Assembly (NCBI GenBank): GCA_001695595.3 | Contig: MBPM02000046.1 | Span: 124,001 to 188,000 of the forward strand | Length of the DNA: 64,000 bases | Source: Plasmopara viticola | Lineage: Eukaryota; Oomycota; Peronosporomycetes; Peronosporales; Peronosporaceae | Direction of reading: 5' to 3' | Shown here: positions 11,781 through 23,700 of the stretch, one piece after another | Layout of the letters: every line of letters starts with the position of its first letter | How positions within the stretch are numbered: the stretch's first letter is position 1 | The notes under the pieces: generated by a model | Seen by the model: the letters and a program-made list of their open reading frames with translations, nothing else | Databases searched by the model: none | What the model was told of the DNA's origin: nothing | Position numbers and translations under genes: made by a program

Positions 11781-12117
11781 CGCTAGAACCACGGCTGAAT
11801 TTAGAACATCGATAGATAAGTAGGTAACATAGCGCCACCAACTATGGGTGACAAATTACCAAGCAACTAACTCAGGCTCACAAGACAAAGTTTGTAATTG
11901 TTGGAAGCAAAGTACCATCATAAGTGCGTAGTATAGCTTCAAAAGACGAAAATGGGTATACAATACGGTATTTACTTGGTGCGTTTGACCCGTTGATAAC
12001 ACTAAGGCCTCATCTGTTGATCTAGCTGATAGGTCAAGTGATAGTCATATCGCGGCCGGTACAATCTGATAAAGGACATGTCAGAGTTGTCGGACTTGGA
12101 AGATGTGAAGCTAGTAA
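11781..12117. other. Unique spacer inside the direct repeat pair
   Basis: No gene is recognised. Together with copy 1 it makes a ~690 bp unit of which only the repeated half is seen twice. Confidence 0.4.
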
Positions 12118-12480
12118 AAGCCAAAAAAAAATTATATAGGTGGTAGCAAAAGATATGAACATCTGTGTTTGACTCGATTGTGGACATGCCATGACAAGAA
12201 GATCGAGAGTCCTGGATTGATTGGCGAATCAAAACCGAAAAACTTTATCGACTTGGCCACTTCCCTTTCGGCTTTTTTTCAGCCGTTTGGAGCAGCTAAG
12301 CTTTGATAGGTCATGATTACACCCATGTTAGGCGAGCAATTTTATATGAAGATATTTATATTTGAAGTAAAACTGCGAGGGTATCGATCTTCAGGTTTAT
12401 AGATGTGTCGACGTCCTTGAACTTTTTTTCTTGAAACCATTAAGCTTTGCTGGCAGCGCCATTCGTCGATAACGAAACAA
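12118..12480. repeat. Spaced direct repeat, copy 2
   Basis: The partner of 11,430-11,780 in the same orientation. The longer central segment here suggests that copy 1 suffered the deletion. Confidence 0.85.
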
Positions 12481-14590
12481 TAAAGATAAATAGTGCTGTA
12501 AAAGTGAATCAAGAGTGTGCAGCATAGCGCTGCCACATGCGGGTGGCATAGTTTCTCAGGTGCGAAACATAGATCCGCAGATTGCATATTTTTTAACTAG
12601 ATCGAGGGTTAAATGACCCATTCGTCTAAACGGCTTGAATCTAGTTGAGGCATGTCGGTAACGTTTTGTGGTATCTATGTTTTTTAATCCTTGACACTTT
12701 AGCGCAATCTACTTTCTCTGTCCAATCATCAGTCCACGGATAGACGGCTGTGAGTTTGTATATTTCAGTACCAAACTAATAGATTTTTATTTCAAATCGA
12801 GCCGTCAAGCGGATATCTCGGTCTTAACAATCGACGACAATAGGACTCCATTCTGTCTAACATGCTATCGAGAAACGGCGGTGCCATTCAATTGTGTCCG
12901 ACACTGCCACTATGAGATTCAACGATCAACAAAGACACCAATAATCGTGTTGCCTGCCGAGTCCTTCGGCATGCCGAATACAGTATCAATAGCCAGTACC
13001 GTCAATCTTATTAATGTTGTAATAGCATTTGATAATAATTAAATTCGCTGGCATACTTCTTACGTGTGTAATAATAGACTAAAACACTTTGGAGTGGAGC
13101 TAATGAAGCCATACGTCTTCCCCCAACCAAAGCAGCCGCCAAGAGGTTTATTGTGAGCCTCATAGCAGATATGACATCTAAAACACTTATTTTAAATATC
13201 CATTACAGTGAAATTATTATGTTCGATGCTAGCTCGACTTCTATGGAAATCTCATGTAGTTCGTATTGTAATCGCGGCAACAAATTCTTGTACGAGTCTC
13301 TAGTACATCCCTTTTCCTTATCCTCGAGCAGAGTTACGCAAATAGCATCGCCTCTTTGATTCTTAAGGAGAGCTACGCACTATCATCATGCGCAGCCGCG
13401 GCACCAGTCGTGGTATGTGCTAACTTAAAAAATCCGGAAACGCACGAACATAGTAGCCAAAACAGATTGCTATCCTGGTGTATACGTTACACTAAGGTTT
13501 ACCTCACAAGAAATGGGGCTTATGTGGTCACTTTCAGCAAGAGGTGAGGCAATTGCTGTACATAAAGATGCATCAGTTGTATATCACGGATGGCTTGGAG
13601 TCTCAAACGTATCTACGTAATCCTCTGTGCGGACAGTAAAAACGCAATTACATGTAGTTATTCCTTGATGTTTGCTCCCATCAGTGCAGCGCTGTCGGTA
13701 TAGGTAAACTCTTCACAGACGTGATTGAGCGTATTCGGCAAAGCCAGAATTAGTGCCTGAGACCGACCACAATTGACTCGGTCAAGTGCTTGCTCCATTT
13801 ACAAAGTACTCGCGTGTATCAGGCTACTTTCAAATATTTTCTGCCTAAACAGAGCCGGACAACCCACGAATTTCTGTGGGTTGACCGGCTTAAACATTAA
13901 ATTGCGCTTTTACTAGAAAAACTTCTATCTGCATTAGATCTATGCTAATTCGCTTGTATGCTCTTCGACACTGCCCGCAAATGAATTACTTATTTCTTAC
14001 GTCCGCCTTTCCGTGCTCTGTAGACTATGGATAGCATTTATAAAAACAGAATGACTAATACTATCATCTGTCCTGATTTACCGTGACTTTACTAGAAGTT
14101 GGTAATCGCAGTGATGTGGAGCGGACGGTTCTGGATAGCTCAACAAACGCACTGAATATGAAGGTGTTATAATAATGGTACGTCACACTACCTAACACCT
14201 GGCTTCGTTATCTGCTGAAGCATGCCAGGCGAACTGACCTTTACAACTGCGAATGCAAAGGCTCTACAAGGCGAATACCAGACCATTGGCTGTGATGACC
14301 CACTTGCACGCAGAACAAGCGGCGTTTGTGAGCAAATTGCTTAAAAGAATGAATCACTTTGGCATCGGCAAAACTTAAAGACGACACATGCTGATTCTGT
14401 TCTGCTCATTATGTGCAAGACAATCAACTACCTTCATTAGTGTTTAAGCCACATAATAATAATAACTAAGTAGTTTGTGTATCATAGTACACTATAGTAT
14501 TATGATGAGGGTAACAAATCAACATTGATTATCTTATAAAGAGAACGGTTTGCGTGAAATCGTAATTGATAAAACTAAGCACTCAGCGCC
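12481..14590. other. Spacer without recognised gene; one strong hairpin
   Basis: Short open stretches are scattered, with none recognisable. At 13,853-13,890 a 15 bp inverted repeat (arms AGCCGGACAACCCAC and GTGGGTTGACCGGCT, one mismatch) encloses an 8 nt loop. The last ~100 bp before 14,591 are presumed promoter of the PEX14 gene, but I see no clear element. Confidence 0.5.
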
Positions 14591-16610
14591 ATGCGCGATG
14601 AAATGGTGGAAAACGGGCTTAGATTCCTACAACATCCAAATGTTCAGGTGCATCCTCACGAACTCTATATTTTGCATGGCTGATGCGTGTCCTAACAGTG
14701 CGTCCATTGTAGTCTACTCCGCTGTCTGAACGCGTGTCATTCCTAGAGGGCAAAGGTATGACGAAAGAGGAGATTCAAGAAGCGATTGACCGCCACCAAA
14801 AACGAGGGACATCGGATACAGCTTCGTTGCCAGTGCAGGAAGCGATACAGCAGCAGCAAGTGCCGTTTTCGATGATGAATGCAGCCGTACCCATGCAGAT
14901 GATACGGAATCGAGTTCGGTATCCTGCCTACGTTCGAATACTGTGGACAGTCTCGTCACTGGTGGGAGCAGCTTCGATCCTTGCATTTTTATGGAATTTT
15001 GCGGTGCAGTCGGGCTACATTCCGTGGCTGGTAAATGCTGATTTGCTTTGCTAGTTGAGGTGCCGAAATTATCTGACTTTTGTCGTATTACTACGCCGCT
15101 CGTGCAGCGACCAACAGCCTCTTTATTGGAGGAATCCAAGGTTCAAGAAGAGAAGGAGCAGGAAGCCAAAAAAGACGATGCTGTGCTGGCTGAATTGTCG
15201 AAAGTGTCGTCAGCTATTCAGCAACAGACAGAAGAGTTGGCCAAGCTAAGCGTATCATTGGATGAAAAGGAGTGTTCGCTGCAGAACAAAAAGATGCTAT
15301 GCGCTCAGATTTCCAGCTCGCTGGCTGAACAAAGCACTACGCAAGCAATTGCTGAGGTGCGTGCTGAAATATCGACGTTAAAGACGCTATTGCTTTCAAA
15401 AAGCGCAGACAGTGTCAGCAGGGTGGAGGATAACAATGAAGAGACCGAGACAGATCCAAGCAAGACTATTGATGTGGTCCGAACTTTTGTAAATCCACAG
15501 CAACCACCAAATGCGGTCTCGGTGGTGGCATCCAAAGCTGTTCGGATGATCAGGGCATTGAAGAAGCTTCGAACAGAGGTACGCATCGACAAAAATTTGT
15601 CGTAACATGTGCTTTGAAGTTTAATCGTAAAAGTCTTGCAATCTTGACGTGCAGAACTCGTTGGAACAACTTAAGCTGGCAGCGGGCATTCTAATCATGT
15701 ATGTCACTAATCTTATCGAGGTAAACCATTATAGCATTGTGAAACGATTGCAAAGCACGGTAAGTAATTGGTAACACACATGTTGTAGAATCCGGATGTA
15801 CCACGCTATCGCCGTATCGCTCTTGGTAATGCAAACTTTAAGCAGAAAATGGAGCCGTTAAAGGTACATTGGAAGTGGGATGGAGTGATTACTAATACTA
15901 AAAATACTGATTGGTGATAAATGAATGTCGCGCAGCACCACAGGGAATTGCTTGAATCCATTGGATTCGAAACAGTGGGTCTTAATATGGAGTGGAAGTG
16001 GCATACGGCGAGTAAGGCAAGTGGTGCCTTCGACGAAAACATTGCCATTTTACGCGCAGTGCTAGAAGCCTTCAAGTCTCTCACTTATCCGCAGTCATCG
16101 TCTACCAACCTTTTTCTTGAAGAGATTGCACGCGAAAGTCTTGACAAATTTGATGTAGAACAGGGCAAGATGACGCTAGAGGCTACAACAGCTCAAGAGA
16201 AGCTTCAATTGGAGCAAAGCAGCAGTCGGAAAATCAATGAACCGGCAGCATCATCCTCCGCGAGTCTTGATGCATTTATGGCACGTCTGGAGCAGCAAAC
16301 TAGTGCCACAAATATCGCCAATTGTGACGAAAACATGAAAAAGGAGGTCTCGTTGCCCTTGGTCCAAGAGGATGCAGGTGAAGAAAAGACGGCAACCAGC
16401 TTCGACTCTACGACGGTGTGCGGGCGCGAACCGTCGTATCCGGAATCTTTTAAAGACGTGATGAGTCTTATTCAAAAGGGCGAGCAGGTGCCGGGGATAC
16501 GCGACATTGAGGAAAGTTTGTCGGTAGACGCGACTGAGTTGCTGAGAAAAGAGACTATGGCTGGGGAGGCGATCACAAAGCCTTGGGAAAAGATTAATAA
16601 TATAGGTTAA
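14591..16610 (+). CDS. PEX14: Peroxin 14 with a PUB domain
   Basis: PEX14 is the peroxisomal membrane docking protein for the import receptor PEX5. Exons are 14591-14647, 14713-15030, 15108-15578, 15655-15720, 15789-15863 and 15936-16610. All five introns (65-77 nt) are GT-AG and phase 0, giving 553 residues. Residues 5-47 are the PEX14 N-terminal domain (FLQHPNVQ, then FLEGKGMTKEEIQEA). A membrane segment lies at about 94-116 and a Gln/Lys/Glu-rich coiled coil at about 135-225. Residues 290-345 read as a PUB domain (NPDVPRYRRIALGNANF, then LLESIGFE), a fold that in other proteins binds the C-terminal tail of the p97/CDC48 ATPase. The C terminus has SFKDVMSLIQKGEQVPGIRDI followed by KPWE, as in plant PEX14. 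Start: the first ATG giving the conserved N-terminal domain. A PUB domain is not part of PEX14 in animals or yeast. Confidence 0.9.
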
Positions 16611-17679
16611 ACACCCGAAATAGCAGTTATTTTTATGCGACTATGTGACATGGAACTGACGATTTTACCTTCTTGAAAGGGCATTTTAAGTGAGAACTGT
16701 AGCAGCAAAAAGGCTCGAAATATCTTGCAACTTCGTGTGGTCGGTTACAAAAAAAGTTTACTTTACCTTACTTTTATTGTTACTATACTTTGCACGGCAA
16801 TCGAGCACGCAGATATTGGCACTCGGTGTTGAGTAAGACTGCCATTGGTGTCCTGCATGTAGTCCAATAGTGGTTCCGGCAGTAAAAATCTTTGAGATGT
16901 TCTGGCAAGCATTTTCTTACACTAACATAATAGTATTGCGCTCTAAAAGCCGTCGTCTAATCGAAAATCATAATAGTATAGTATTCTACCCGAGGTGAAA
17001 ATTCGATATTTGCGGGTTTCAATCGTGTTGAACAGGCAACCCGCCGGTTAATCGCTCATATATCCGGCATGTGCAATTCTTAAAAATATGGACAGTAGGG
17101 CGCAGTTTTCAACTTGCCTCGGGCTCCGCAAGTTATTGGGTGAAGTCGCATTTGGCGGCTAAGCGATTTCGGTGTGGACCTATTTCTTGAATGATGTATG
17201 GCCTACGAACTTGTGCCATGACCATCCTTACAGAATTTGCCATGCCCAAAATGCATCTTGCATCAGTCGCTGATTTTGGATTAGGTCGTCTAATGCCCTG
17301 TTGATTGACTTATCGGAAATTGAGCAAGTGGCCGAGAGAATGTGCACACGATTCTGGACGTTGGAGGAGCTTGACTCGGGACCCTCCAAATGCGCTCCGC
17401 AATGGCGTTCTTTGCGTGTGAAAGGATAGCTGATTCGATTAAGGTATGTGCTGCAACAAATTGTTATAAATATGTTTTTATTGTTTGGTTTTAAGCTTTT
17501 CTACTTTTTCTAAACTGATATCAGCATCTCGTGGGAGGGCTGGTACATTAAAGGTGATGTGCGACTTGAAGCAACAAGGACGCGCGCATGGCAGCAAGCC
17601 CACCCGGCTTTGACCGTTGGAAACTTGTTGCACGTCGGGCGCCAGAATTCTCTAGCTCACTCTCCGACTTTCAGCCTCT
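16611..17679. other. Intergenic region between convergent genes
   Basis: This separates the 3' ends of PEX14 and the cyclin gene. Between 17,150 and 17,440 there are short open stretches with kinase-like phrases (ADFGLGRL) but with stops and no consistent frame. That is too weak to call a kinase remnant. Confidence 0.4.
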
Positions 17680-18986
17680 TTACATGCAGTACTTAAACTT
17701 TTTTTCAGAAGAAAACATTTTTTCTGTGTCCTTTTCGCGTTTAAGCGACATTCTTCCATTATCCGCCACACGCGTCGTTGCAGTGCTTCCCAACAACTTG
17801 TCAGCACTTGAACTTTCGTTGGCGAGAGGGAAACTGTCCAGCAACGATGCGGGCGTGGCAGGAATCTGCGCCGTCTCGCGGGGGCTTTCGTCACTGTCCA
17901 CAACATGTGCCTTCACGTCTTGATCAAAATCGTGGTCGTACGGAGATCGACCTTGGCTACTGCAACACTCAGGGGAAGTCACACATGCAGCAGCGTCCAT
18001 AGGTGACGATACCATGGACGACAAGTGCACTTCAACTACGTCCAGCTCAATAAGTGAAGAAGGAGTCTCTACTGGCTTAGGCGGGTGAAACATATAGACT
18101 AGCTTGGACAATCCCCCGGCAAGCACGTCCGTATTGATGTACGGAGCCGTGTAGGCTTTCAGCAAATAGCGAGCCGCATCTAAACAAAGGGGAGAACACA
18201 CCTTTCTTTAAATATTGCCAGCACCCACGACAAAAGAATAGTCATGGCAATACCTTGCAAGGTATGAAGAGGGGTTGCTAAACCACTCCACCATGGGAGT
18301 CCACTAGCGGTGCATAAATCCTCCGGCACGTAGCTCTCATAGAGCCCGGCCAGGTACACGGCACCAGCCGCCAGATCCACTGACTCAAGCCGCAAGCACG
18401 CCACCGTGTAAGCACTGTCATTTAAAAAGGACCAGGCCACCTGCTTGATCTTGCTACTTTGAGTCTTCGTCTCCTCTTCGCTCAGCTGCTGCAGACGTAC
18501 CACCTTGTCGACCTTCTCGTTTATATATTTGTATGGATGCGATAATGTGAGCTCGTACGCCAAATTGTGCAGAACAACGCCCTCCATCGAGATAATCTTG
18601 CCAGCAATAGCTTGTGGGTCGTGTTTTTGAATAGCAAACACCTGATCCTTCTCAACAACCTTTCGCACTGCAACGTATACCTTGGCAACAAGTCCAATCT
18701 TCTTCGGGCTCTCTTCAGCTTTAGATCCCAAAAGCACACAGGCGGCAGCAACAAGGTACTTGTCGTAACGGACGAGCGACTGACGCATGTAAAATCGGTG
18801 AAGAAAGTTGTCTGCGCTGATCTGAGCCAGCTTCGGTAAGTTGAGTGCCTTGGCCATCTTCTCGATAAAGTCGCACGCCTTACGGCGCAGTACTAACTCG
18901 TCCGTGTACTTCATACCATCGCGCTGCGAGGGAGTGGAGTGCAGCTCTTTTTCAGAAAAAATCCAGTCGCTCGACGGCGCAGCCAT
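17680..18986 (-). CDS. Cyclin T/K-like transcriptional cyclin
   Basis: A regulatory subunit for a transcriptional cyclin-dependent kinase (CDK9/CDK12 type), expected in the nucleus. Exon 1 is 18986-18254 and exon 2 is 18179-17680, joined by a 74 nt GT-AG intron in phase 1, for 410 residues. The ATG at 18,986 has a good context (ACCGCCATGG). Residues 7-25 (DWIFSEKELHSTPSQRDG) match the opening of cyclin T/K proteins. The first cyclin box follows with NFLHRFYMRQS and AAACVLLGSKAEESPKK. The second box spans about 150-260 and crosses the intron (AARYLLKAYTAPY). The last ~130 residues are acidic, Ser/Pro-rich and probably disordered, ending in a Lys-rich tail. The gene is convergent with PEX14. 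Cyclin L or C is less likely because of the N-terminal signature. Confidence 0.88.
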
Positions 18987-21900
18987 GGCGGTGGGCAACG
19001 TTGCAATGATAGAACTAGGCAGAAATTACGTGTCTAACCTGAGCCACAATCGACGCAATTAGCGGTCACAGCGCTACCTTTAGTCACTCGCAAGGCTTAC
19101 ACGCTTTACCTGCTAAATTTGATTTCCACCAATTCGATAGAACGCGACTTGGACAAGAAACGACCGCGGAGTTAGTTCTGGCTGTATAAGAGCGCGTTCG
19201 GTAGCCACGCTAACGCTGAAAAAGTTACGACGCGCCGACGAGAGCTCTTACGAGTTCTACCTTTCGTCCAAAGCTCCGCTGCGGATAAGGTTGCTGTCCC
19301 CTCGCTACTGTCAGATGGAGCCTTAATTCAAGGCTTCTCTAATCGCGCGATTCTTCAGTTCTCCCCCTATGCCACGCGGCTTTTCTTCGCGTTCTTACCC
19401 AAAAGAATTGCAAAAGAATTGAAAATGAATTGCAAAACGAGTGGCTATTGCGCCTTCCCACGGCGATATTACGAAATTTGTATTGAGAGTCAGTTACGGG
19501 TGGCAGGATAGGGGTCGTTGATGCATGCGATTGGGAGGCCTACATACCGCAAGACTAATAGTAAAAACACCGCCTCGCTTTATAAAGGTATTCTAGATTT
19601 TGTCGCACGCCAGTGCAATTCGTAAACAGTAAATTAATTGCAAATTATATAACTTACTCAAAGTATTTATAGAAGGCATAATTTACTAGCGTTAAAAACT
19701 GTTTAATCGTTTTGAGCTTAACAACGAACGATGCAACCGCAATTTAAAGCAAATAGCTTGACAAATGCAGGCTCTATACTTCGATTTCGTCGTGCTTTGT
19801 TTTATACGATATGTGATTCCTATTGAAAAGTACAAATTCAGGTAGTTGGCTAAGCTAGAATGAAATCTTCTCTTGGCAACTTTGTCTACCAGCTCGAGTC
19901 TCAATCTGGCTTCATATGTGAACCTCAAAGATGTTTGTTAACTTCTTACGCAAGCCCGAGAATAAATTGTATAGGAGGAAAATGATTTGGCTTTATATCT
20001 TAGATTATAAGCTCCATAGATCGGGCTTCAAAGGTCGGACTGGCCTTGATGGCCAGCTCTGCGGCACTAAAATGCTGACTTTTTGCTTTGTATAGTATTG
20101 TAAGATATCGATTTACATTCGACGATTATTGTGACAGGGACACAACGCACCTTGCATAGAGGAGGCATGCAGAAAAATGTGCGAGCTTCCATCGGACGAG
20201 TGTTCACTATCTTTGATCTTGAGAGATGACATATGTGATTCGGCTTTACCTCTTTACCTCTTTGCCTCAGCGCCTTGTCACTTCCACTCGCAAGCCGCGC
20301 AGTACGTCTGTAAAAACAATATTCGAAAAACAATCAGCAGATTGTCCACTATGGACATGTCCAGCATGATGCTTAGTACCTTAAATGCACTCTTACATAT
20401 AGATAATAAATAATTTTGACATTGACTAAGAGGCCTCACTTTGCTTAAATCCGGATATTAAGATTGATGAAGCAAGTTTGATGCATGACCTGCTCTGTAA
20501 GATCAAGTAGGGACACTCCATCCGCAATTATATCCAGATCAGCACAAAATTTAAAAGTGGAGATAGTTTCTCATAGCAGGCAGTCAAATCTAATGCTATA
20601 ATTGTATATATCACATCTTTTATTTTAGTAATGGGTTTCCATAACTTGACATCGTGTCTCGGTGCCAAATTGACTCCTGGGATTTCCATACCTGTCAGAG
20701 TATGGGTATTAATGATTTTTGTGCAAGCAACATTTATATCTCGAAGTGTAATGCTGAAATCTAACTGATACATCACCAATGTAATTAAACATATTCGTGA
20801 GTAGCATCTTTGGATCGTCTTCACAAAGCAATGCATCCCCTCGGTCAAATGATCAGCTACTGATACCCACACAGGAATGTGATCGTTTGAAAAAACAGTA
20901 TTCTTCCTGTGTTGAGTCGCAGTGGGCTTGAGGATTTTCTTGAAGTCATGGATGAAGAAGTATTCGATAAAATGGTCTCAGCCTTGACAAAATACTTTGT
21001 AAGCAGTAACCGTATCCTGTTGTGAGCCGGTTGGCTTAGTGGAAAGGCTCTTGATATTTACAAGCTCACACAGATTATTCTTGTGATTTTTCAGCGCATA
21101 CAAAAAACGTCACACACATAGGACATTGGTACCTGGAGTGAAGCATATCAATGTTCTTAATGTAAAATCCGTGATTCTCGTGCGATAGAATATTCAAAGA
21201 TTTATACTTCTTGTCCAATCTCGAAATGCATTCTACGTTTCCCGAAGCTACATCCATTTTAGATACTTTAAATTAAGCATAGCATCAGAAGTGACATTCT
21301 CAGGTAGTGTTCAAATAATGTGCGGATACTGCATTTCTCGCATGTTCATCATAACTGTACAAGGGCCATCGCCGGTCGCTAGGTTACAAAGTCTCCAAAA
21401 TATTCATTTGAAATCGCTGTCGAATTGACGCCTTATACCTTAGCACACATCAATTTCTTATACGCTAGGAGTTCAGGCTAGCGATACCTAAGCCCTAGAA
21501 GTTAGTCCAACTCTTTCCGGGACCCGGTTCTGTTCCCCACGTTAAGTTATGAACTTTTTCAATCGATGGGGCGTCCAGCCCACCCAACGCGTTTGGATGC
21601 GGGTTAGTAGATTAGTCACGTCTACTTAAATGACCTATTTTCGGCTGTACCTCGTTGAGTAACTAAATTCTCGGTCCACAAAATCAGTAACCAATACATT
21701 AGGACACCTTATTTGTGAATAATCACAATAAACGATATGTTATTTCAACATCTGTGCGTGAATTGACAATCAGAACCGAAATAAAATTCCACGCATATCA
21801 CTTTCTTGCGTGATTTTACACGCATCAAATTCGCAACGTTATCCTCACTACGTCTTTGGACCAGATTCATGCTCTTAACTTACGGCGACACCCACGAACA

Positions 21901-22500
21901 CATTGAGAGCCGTATCAATTCAAGTTCAAAACAACCTATCAGCAGTATTGACCGACGGCGTTAGATCGAGAGCCGTTCTGTCAAACGGCGTTGCAATGAC
22001 CACAATCCCAATTGTCGCATCGTCATAAAGAAATGCACCAAATACACAAACGAGTTCAATCAAATAGACTACGAAATGCGCGTTTTAGCTGCATCATAGT
22101 GAGCAATGTCAGAAAATTGGCCACATTTTGCGTGCTTTTTGTAAGATCGACGTCGATATGAAAATGTTTACAGGACGTGGCCATGAAGTCGCACACTGGC
22201 GCACATTTATCTGATTCCTGGTCACCGTCTGGACATATACACTCACTTACACCAGTTTTAATCCATTCGGAGGTTTGCGGTCGGTAGCGTATATAATGAT
22301 ATAATCTCCTTTGTTATGATTGCATAGTTGGCCACTTTAACATAATCCTGCTTATTTAAGCGCATAGTGTACACATTATATTTGTGCCAATTTTTTGACA
22401 GAGTCAAACAGTAGCAATCACGGAAAAGGGTGCTTAAAATGATCAAAGTTATTAAATGATTGCTCAGTCCTGAAGGGATTGACATGTGCACTCAAAGACG
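18987..22500. other. Long spacer with decayed ORF and repeat fragments
   Basis: The first few hundred bases upstream of the cyclin ATG are presumed promoter. At 20,872-20,460 the minus strand has an open stretch of over 100 codons, including MEIPGVNLAPRHDVKLWKP, which continues after a frame break as DGVSLLDLTEQVMHQ. I do not recognise it, and it looks like a decayed gene. From about 21,300 to 22,090 there are fragments similar to 7,340-7,960, interrupted by a piece similar to 4,540-4,707. Confidence 0.4.
21310..22090. repeat. Third, partial and rearranged copy of the 4.5-8.1 kb region
   Basis: 21,330-21,470 resembles 7,340-7,500 (around gggccatcgccggtcgctagg). 21,565-21,720 resembles 4,540-4,707. 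21,760-22,090 resembles 7,550-7,880 (gacaatcagaaccgaaata). Similarity is much lower than between units A and B, so this copy is older. The order of blocks differs from the left-hand region. Confidence 0.55.
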
Positions 22501-22529
22501 GATTCATTAAATACAATGAATTAATACCG

Positions 22530-23000
22530 AGATGAAAGCAATTTTCAACCTGTGTCTATGGTCTTGGTAAGGGTCTTTTCCGTTGCGAGTACATCAACAC
22601 GTTAAATGCTCCAAACCAGACTACTATCTCGCCTAAGTCAGATTTTGATAGCAAGTTACGTGAAATAAGCATCACCACCGATGACCGCGAGCTAGAGAAG
22701 TTCGGTTGGGATTACTTAGAGATGAATTTGGTTAAAGGCTTGCTGATCTGGTACAATAATTTCGACGTAGTCCCTTTCACCAAAGCTTTCACGGCTAAGT
22801 GAGAGCTACTTGAAATGGCAAGACCTACAAGATGCCTGATGTGGAGAGTTAGACTTAAAGTGGAAGTATGCCGGCTTCTTTGACTTTCACCGCAGTCTTA
22901 ATTTTGGCAAACAAAGGTCTCATTATGAAAAACTAGAACAGTAGCTTAGTCAGGTACCAGTATTCGGCTCCAAATCTGATTGATAAGATATTAACCCGAA
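22530..23000 (+). pseudogene. Remnant of a Maverick/Polinton-like B-family DNA polymerase, central part
   Basis: The plus strand at about 22,560-22,800 encodes GKGLFRCEYINTLNAPNQ and then LLIWYNNFDVVPFTKAFTAK before a TGA at about 22,801. In polymerases of Maverick/Polinton and similar protein-primed elements, a phrase of the form FLIWYNNLDVVPF lies between exonuclease and palm domains. Beyond the stop the frame breaks repeatedly. The fragment converges with the minus-strand N-terminal remnant at 23,099-23,700, so the original gene was inverted or the two pieces come from different copies. The element is dead. Confidence 0.6.
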
Positions 23001-23098
23001 TTGGAAGAATTTGTTTGCCATAATTGGTATAGACAACATAAAATCTGTCATCAAGGACCGCAAGTGCATTGCTACATGGAAATGCTTGATAGCACTAT

Positions 23099-23700
23099 CT
23101 ATGTACCAGCTGGTGCCAGCCACGACAAGTATCTTACAACATAACTCGGCGGCAGCAAATGCGATGACAAAATTAGATCATCGAGCTGTAGTAAATTAAT
23201 GAGCTTGAAACTTCTAAACATGCTCGACAAATTTTGAAAACATTTGAATTCGCAGTAGCTCTTAAATGCACCCTTCACCGATGCCTGGATTTTGCGAGAA
23301 TCCTTCTTGGTGCCCTGGTATGCGTACCAGGCGATGCAGTGGAAGACGCTGTCGTCGCAAGTCTTAAAGAAGTTGATTACATGCTTGTTCTCGCGGACAA
23401 TCTTACAAACAACCGCGTTGCCATCCACACGAGCATGGTCGCAATAATTGACGAAAATCTTGAATGTGGTGATAAATTTGAGCTTTTACCCGGAGCTGGG
23501 GTAGACCGGTTTGTCAACCGACTCCATATAGTCGATTTCCGAAATCACCTTTTGCGAATGTCAGCCTTGCTGTTTTTAGTAAGACTCGGATAGAAGTAGC
23601 GAGCATCATCAGGATCGGTGTTACTTACAAGTTCATACCAAGAGCAACCGCCTGAGTCGAAAGAATATTCTCGAGCTTGTCGTAGAAAGTTGGAGGTCAA
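23099..23700 (-). pseudogene. Second remnant of the polymerase N-terminal region
   Basis: The minus strand reads IVRENKHVINFFKTCDDSV followed by FHCIAWYAYQG. This resembles the cysteine-containing FRCLAYH domain near the N terminus of Maverick-type polymerases. Its DNA from about 23,370 to 23,690 aligns with 1-330 of the window (for example cttgttctcgcggacaatctt against cttgttttcgcgaataatctt). Stops and frame changes are present in both. Confidence 0.5.

Noticed and set aside
15721..15780. Reading PEX14 exon 4 through to the GTAAGT at 15,760
   Set aside because: This would insert 13 residues into the middle of the PUB domain. The donor at 15,721 gives a 68 nt intron and an uninterrupted domain.
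17150..17440. Protein-kinase-like phrases (ADFGLGRL)
   Set aside because: Single short motif, several stops, no catalytic loop or P-loop in any frame.
17588..17923. 111-codon plus-strand frame over the cyclin 3' end
   Set aside because: It overlaps the second exon of the cyclin gene on the other strand and has no motif of its own.
21020..21075. tRNA-like start (gccggttggcttagtgg)
   Set aside because: No matching T-arm (GGTTCGAATCC type) or acceptor stem within 100 bases.
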